64,000 nucleotides of DNA from Gigantopelta aegis (taxonomy: Eukaryota; Mollusca; Gastropoda; Neomphalida; Peltospiridae). The stretch's first letter is position 1. Every line of letters begins with the position of its first letter. The stretch spans positions 74,506,896 to 74,570,895 of the forward strand of contig NC_054704.1 of NCBI RefSeq assembly GCF_016097555.1. Direction: 5' to 3'. The notes beneath the pieces are model-generated. The model ran no database searches, was not told the origin of the DNA, and saw only the letters and a program-made list of their open reading frames with translations. The position numbers and the translations under genes are program-made. Shown here piece by piece: positions 59,641-64,000 of the stretch.

Positions 59641-60181
59641 CATTGTATCATGTTCTTAAGATAACTTTATAATTTTAATAAATTTAACAACACAGTACAA
59701 AGGGACCTTTTGGTAGTCACCGTAGTGTGGATATATGCAAGACTGGAGTTATCCAATGATTTTATTTTCAAGTGCATTTTTATGTAAAATAAGCAATACT
59801 TCAGCTGACTTACCCTCCCTTAACCGCGTTTCTTCATTTTTAACTGCCCCCTTCCCTAGCTGTTTATACGACTTTGATATGAATTTTAGTTAATTATTTT
59901 GATAATACAGAAAATCGTTTTATAAACAATTTCTGGCCATTTCGCAGGATTTTCCTATGCGTGAGATTTATAGTTCCCTAAATCTGGACATTCGGTAGCG
60001 GATCCAAAGGATGTTTCTTGGGAAGAGCAACCCATTCCCAGCCGCTGCTAGTGATCTAATTACTCTAGCTTCACACAGCGTTATGATCATTTACCAAACT
60101 GACGGCCTGGTATATTTAATTTTTGAGTTCCCCCCTCTTCCCTTTAAACACCTCCCTTGTCATCCATGGTTGACAACACCG
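59637..60181. other. spacer, no gene recognised
   Basis: No feature recognised. Confidence 0.5.
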
Positions 60182-60304
60182 GGGCGGGACGTAACCCAGT
60201 GGTATTTAAAGCGCTCACTTGATGCGCGGTCGGTCTGGGATCGATCCCTGTCGGTGGACACATTGGGCTATTTCTCGTTCCAGCCAGTGCATAGCAACTG
60301 GTAT
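60182..60304 (+). mobile_element. SINE A head only
   Basis: GCGGGACGTAACCCAGTGGT through CAGCCAGTGCATAGCAACTG, then the element stops at a microsatellite. Confidence 0.88.
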
Positions 60305-60546
<242 letters not shown>

Positions 60547-60547
<1 letters not shown>

Positions 60548-61239
60548 TTAAAAAGTCGAATAGGAGTCCTATTGCGCTCAAAATATATTCGTAATTTAAT
60601 ATCTTTAACAGCTGTTATTCAAAATTTAGGTAGTTATTTAGATGAATTTTGTTCCTAAAACTTGAATTGGTCCCGCTCCTGAGATTAGATGGCGAACCCA
60701 CCTGTTGCACACCTTTTAACCTCAACTCCATTTACTGACCGGTATTCATATATTGTTTTGGCTGCGTATTAACATTCCTCACTATGGATAATATGACTTT
60801 TTAAAAAAGTCTGAGATAAATTTCACAAGCTATTTACTTAATATGATCTGTGGTAACGATACATATACCGGATTCCATTTCAGCTAGTTCTGGAAGAGAA
60901 ATAATAAAAGCCTTAGATCGTCTTTTGATAAACTGTTAAGCAGACGAAAAATACAAACAGGAATTCTCTACATGACCAATTCCCGCGTTCTCGGCACAAT
61001 AACGGTCTAAAATAAACACTGTTCGTTGATAAAAACATAACAATCCCAGTATTTTCCTTACCACTTCCATATCAGCGTGATAAAACCGCGAAGCGCTTTA
61101 CGCATTTTAATGGACTTGGTTGCGACTCTACGCCTATTATTATTATTATTGCCAGCACCAAGAAGCGCTCGAGGATTGGCTTGGCGTTTTGTAGTTTTTT
61201 TCCATACAGCCGCAAAGTAGCAAGGGATGGATATTACGA
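60547..61239. other. spacer, possible distal promoter region
   Basis: Mostly AT-rich, rising in GC after 61080 (a TTATTATTATTATT run at 61135). No feature recognised. Confidence 0.4.
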
Positions 61240-61482
61240 ATGGTCCGACGACGACGGCGGCGTCGATTGTGACAACGGCGCATGTCCTTCAACTGACGCT
61301 CGTGCCCATTGTGAGACTCGTCTCATGTCACGTGCCTAATCCCGCTTAAAGATTCCTTCTCCCGTTTCCTATCGCACACTGTACACGGCTTCCGGTTTGT
61401 GGATGCTGTAACGCGAGCGAAGACTTTCTTCTTGAAGAACTAGAGTGTTGGACAACAACTGCGGAGCGTCTGTCGAGATAAG
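61240..61482 (+). promoter_or_regulatory. putative promoter and 5' untranslated first exon
   Basis: CpG density rises sharply here (GACGACGACGGCGGCGTCG, CTGTAACGCGAGCGAAG). A CACGTG E-box lies at about 61330. The stretch ends in GTCGAGATAAG directly before the strong donor GTATGTTA (61483). No ATG opens a long frame, so if exonic it is a 5' UTR exon spliced to exons beyond the window. The transcription start is unknown; no TATA box is clear. Confidence 0.4.
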
Positions 61483-61611
61483 GTATGTTATTATAAATAT
61501 TTAATACTTTTTAAATTTTCAGTTCATAAACTCATGAGCCAATGTTGATTAAACGAGGTAGTTTAGAATATACATGCACATAACTGTATAATATACATAT
61601 ACATAATTGCT

Positions 61612-61670
<59 letters not shown>
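61612..61670. repeat. (GT)n microsatellite
   Basis: About 29 GT units, 130 bp after the putative donor. Confidence 0.98.
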
Positions 61671-61675
<5 letters not shown>

Positions 61676-62881
61676 AAAAAATAAATAACTCCACTTGTTT
61701 CAAATATAAATATGTATTTCTTTACAACTAAATAGGCCTTTCAATTGTTATATATACATCAAGATATGAAGATTGAAATAATTCTTGACATGGAGAATAA
61801 TGGTTACAAATGAATAAGTCACTTTTTTGCACTGTTCCTTTAATTCATTTGCATTGATGGCGTACCATTTATACAGTAGTCTATGTCATCAGAAGACTAA
61901 AATATATTCATGCAATTGTAAATATATTTGAAATAATTATTATAAATTAAAGGAAAGGTTTATGTATTCCAGCAGTTAAAACTATCTAAAAGAAAAACGA
62001 AATGAGCGTTTTTATACAACATTAAAGACATGCTGATGTATGTAAAATAAAAACACCGATATATATGCGTGTTCAGTTTGTACAAGTTGGTCTTATTTAC
62101 TGTTATATAAGGAATATTTTATTGAAGATTTGATTGTTATGTGTATTATGTTCTACTTTTTATTTTAATGTTATCTGTTACTGTTACATATTACTGTTAT
62201 ATTTCATCGAACTCTTGAAACTTATTATACCTTTAACATGTTTGATCTCACGACCTTTGAGACTGTCAGCGGACGTTCTAAGTCCATTTCCTATAAGTGT
62301 TTCCTTGTGTTCCGTCCGGGATAGAACCTTCAGTAGCAAATGTCTGAAGATTGAACAGTATTGGGCCTGGGAATAATTATTAAATTACACAAGCTTCAAT
62401 CACTGGTTTGGTGTTATAATTATTTACAATAAAGAGAGTTTTTTTCGGACGGGACGGAGCAGAGTCACATATATCAAATGGCCCTCTAACGCTTTTTAAA
62501 ATATATTGTCGTACCCAGAAGCTAATTTGTCTATATTAGTCAACCTTTTTTTTGTACCAAGTAGCTGATATTTTGTTTTGCTAGGTAGTCGTTGCACATT
62601 AATTAATTCATTCATTATTGGTGTAATATCATTTTATAAACTCAGATGAATAATTATATGCAATAAGCTTCTGTTGAATTGTTTGTAAGAAAATTAATAA
62701 GTTCAATATTTGAACATCAATATAATTTTTAACACATTAGTCCAGAAGGTCATTACAACAAGATTAACTTGTTTTTCTAATATTGTAATAGCTTTGCTAA
62801 TTAATGTAAGCAATGCTAATGCGAATGCGATCTCTCTTTTTTGTGAACATTAAGTTTATCTCTTTTACTGTGTATGTCAAC
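61671..62881. other. spacer or first intron, no exon recognised
   Basis: AT-rich. The frame at 62134-62376 is Tyr/Leu/Ile-rich chance sequence. Confidence 0.45.
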
Positions 62882-62894
62882 CACTGGTTTAATA

Positions 62895-63190
62895 GAGGGA
62901 AGGAAATGTTTTATTTAACGACGCGATCAACACATATGGTTAAGGACCACACAGATATTGAGAGAAGAAACCCGCTGTCGCCACTTCATGGGCTACGTTT
63001 TTCGATTATCAGCAAGGGATCTTGTATATGCACCATCCCACAGACAGGATAGTACATACCACGGCCTTTGTTACACCAGTTGTGGAGCACTGGCTGGAAT
63101 GAGAAATAGCTCAATGGGTCCACCAACGGGGATCGATCCTAGATCGATTGCGCATCAGGCGAGTGCTGGACCACTGAGCTATGTCCCGCC
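62895..63190 (-). mobile_element. SINE, A2-tail family, with 13-bp target duplication
   Basis: Reverse copy with a GGGAAGG tail and a GGACCACTGAGCTATGTCCC head. CACTGGTTTAATA and CACTGGTGTAATA flank it (one change). About 20 bp of tail are deleted after ACGACGCGATCAACACA. Confidence 0.92.
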
Positions 63191-63237
63191 CACTGGTGTA
63201 ATATATTTAATTTTAATGCTTGCAGAATGGAGCCTAG

Positions 63238-63730
63238 GGCCCCGTTTTACGAAGCGATCTTAGCCCTTAGTTCATCTAACTTCATTAGGTAGTTACCGGC
63301 CTCGGTGGCGTCGTGGTAGGCCATCGGTCTACAGGCTGGTAGGTACTGGGTTCGGATCCCAGTCGAGGCATGGGATTTTTAATCCAGATACCGACTCCAA
63401 ACACTGAGTGAGTGCTCCGCAAAGATCAAACGGTAGGAGTAAACCACTTGCACTGACCAGTGATCCATAACTGGTTCAACAAAGGCCATGGTTTGTGCTA
63501 TTTGTGGGAAGCGCAAATAAAAGATCCCTTGCTGCTAATCAGAAAGAGTAGCCCATGTAGTGGCGACAGCGGGTTTCCTCTCAAAATCTGTGTGGTCCTT
63601 AACCAAATGTCTGACGCCATATAACCGTAAATAAAATGTGTTGAGTGCGTCGTTAAATAAAACATTTCTTTCTTTCATTAGGTAGTACTTAAGGTGATCT
63701 TAGCACTAAGATCGCTCGTAAAACGGGGCC
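63238..63730. mobile_element. palindromic MITE interrupted by a SINE
   Basis: GGCCCCGTTTTACGAAGCGA at the left and TCGCTCGTAAAACGGGGCC at the right are inverted, with inner TTAGC..TTAG blocks. Without the SINE the MITE is about 100 bp. Related hairpins lie at 42712-42775 and, more distantly, 16061-16208. Confidence 0.8.
63294..63675 (+). mobile_element. SINE, B family, nested in the MITE
   Basis: Full copy from CCGGCCTCGGTGGCGTCGTG to the TTTCTTTC tail. TTCATTAGGTAGT at the left (63281-63293) and TTCATTAGGTAGT ending at 63686 form the duplication. Confidence 0.95.
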
Positions 63731-64000
63731 TGGTGATATATACCACGATTAGGAGTTAATACAAATAATATACTGAACAAAAGAATTGCGAATAGTAATT
63801 TAGTTTTCTTTTAATATATTTTAAATTATTCACTTCGAATCCATTTAGTTTTTGTGTTTTCTAAAATTATCTTTGATTCATGAACACAATTTTACAATTT
63901 TTACAGTCTATTTTACCAAATTAATTTTATTATAGAAGAATATAATATTATATTAAAATAATCGCGTTTCTTGTGTTGTTCAGTATATCTCCCTCGTAGA
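63731..64000. other. spacer, no feature recognised
   Basis: AT-rich; nothing recognised. Confidence 0.5.

Overview
This window looks like a mollusc nuclear genome, most likely a gastropod. It is AT-rich, intron-rich and full of microsatellites. Its strongest signature is about 30 copies of tRNA-derived SINEs whose heads, cores and tails (ending GTCGTTAAACAAAACAAAC or GTCGTTAAATAAAACATTT) I associate with gastropod and bivalve genomes. There is no bacterial-style gene density, and most long open frames are low-complexity or transposon-derived.

Host genes are few. Bases 924-12855 (+) hold the last six coding exons of a gene I cannot name. The exons join in phase, include a 22-bp microexon and end in a stop. 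A second candidate gene end lies on the minus strand (exons 26438-26562 and 25070-25129), with a 54-bp minisatellite in the intron between them. A CpG-richer stretch ending in a clean splice donor at 61482 may be the promoter and non-coding first exon of a gene running off the right edge.

Layout. 1-12.9 kb: the first host gene; its introns hold a TTA-duplicating MITE, SINEs, two palindromic elements and a 5.3-kb DNA transposon (5769-11096) with 38-bp terminal inverted repeats (TIRs), a 4-bp target-site duplication (TSD) and a decayed DDD-type, possibly Sola-like, transposase. 13-18.1 kb: a broken LTR retrotransposon on the minus strand, inside a pair of outer inverted repeats. 18.5-27.8 kb: SINEs, a LINE remnant with a second retroposon inserted in it, a hAT-like MITE, the second gene end and a TTA-duplicating element. 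28-38.6 kb: SINEs, dispersed repeats and a solo LTR. 38.6-46 kb: three large tandem arrays (48-bp, about 118-bp and 55-bp units), one split by a second solo LTR. 46.9-51.2 kb: a 1.8-kb block present twice around a 200-base N gap, probably an assembly artefact. 51.4-52.7 kb: an acidic-coding minisatellite. 53-64 kb: SINEs, microsatellites and the putative first exon.

The points most worth following are the complete 5.3-kb transposon with its CTTTACCGTTA subterminal iterons, the SINE community that swaps heads and tails, and the minisatellite that appears to have grown from the end of an exon. All family names come from sequence recall and motifs, not from a search.
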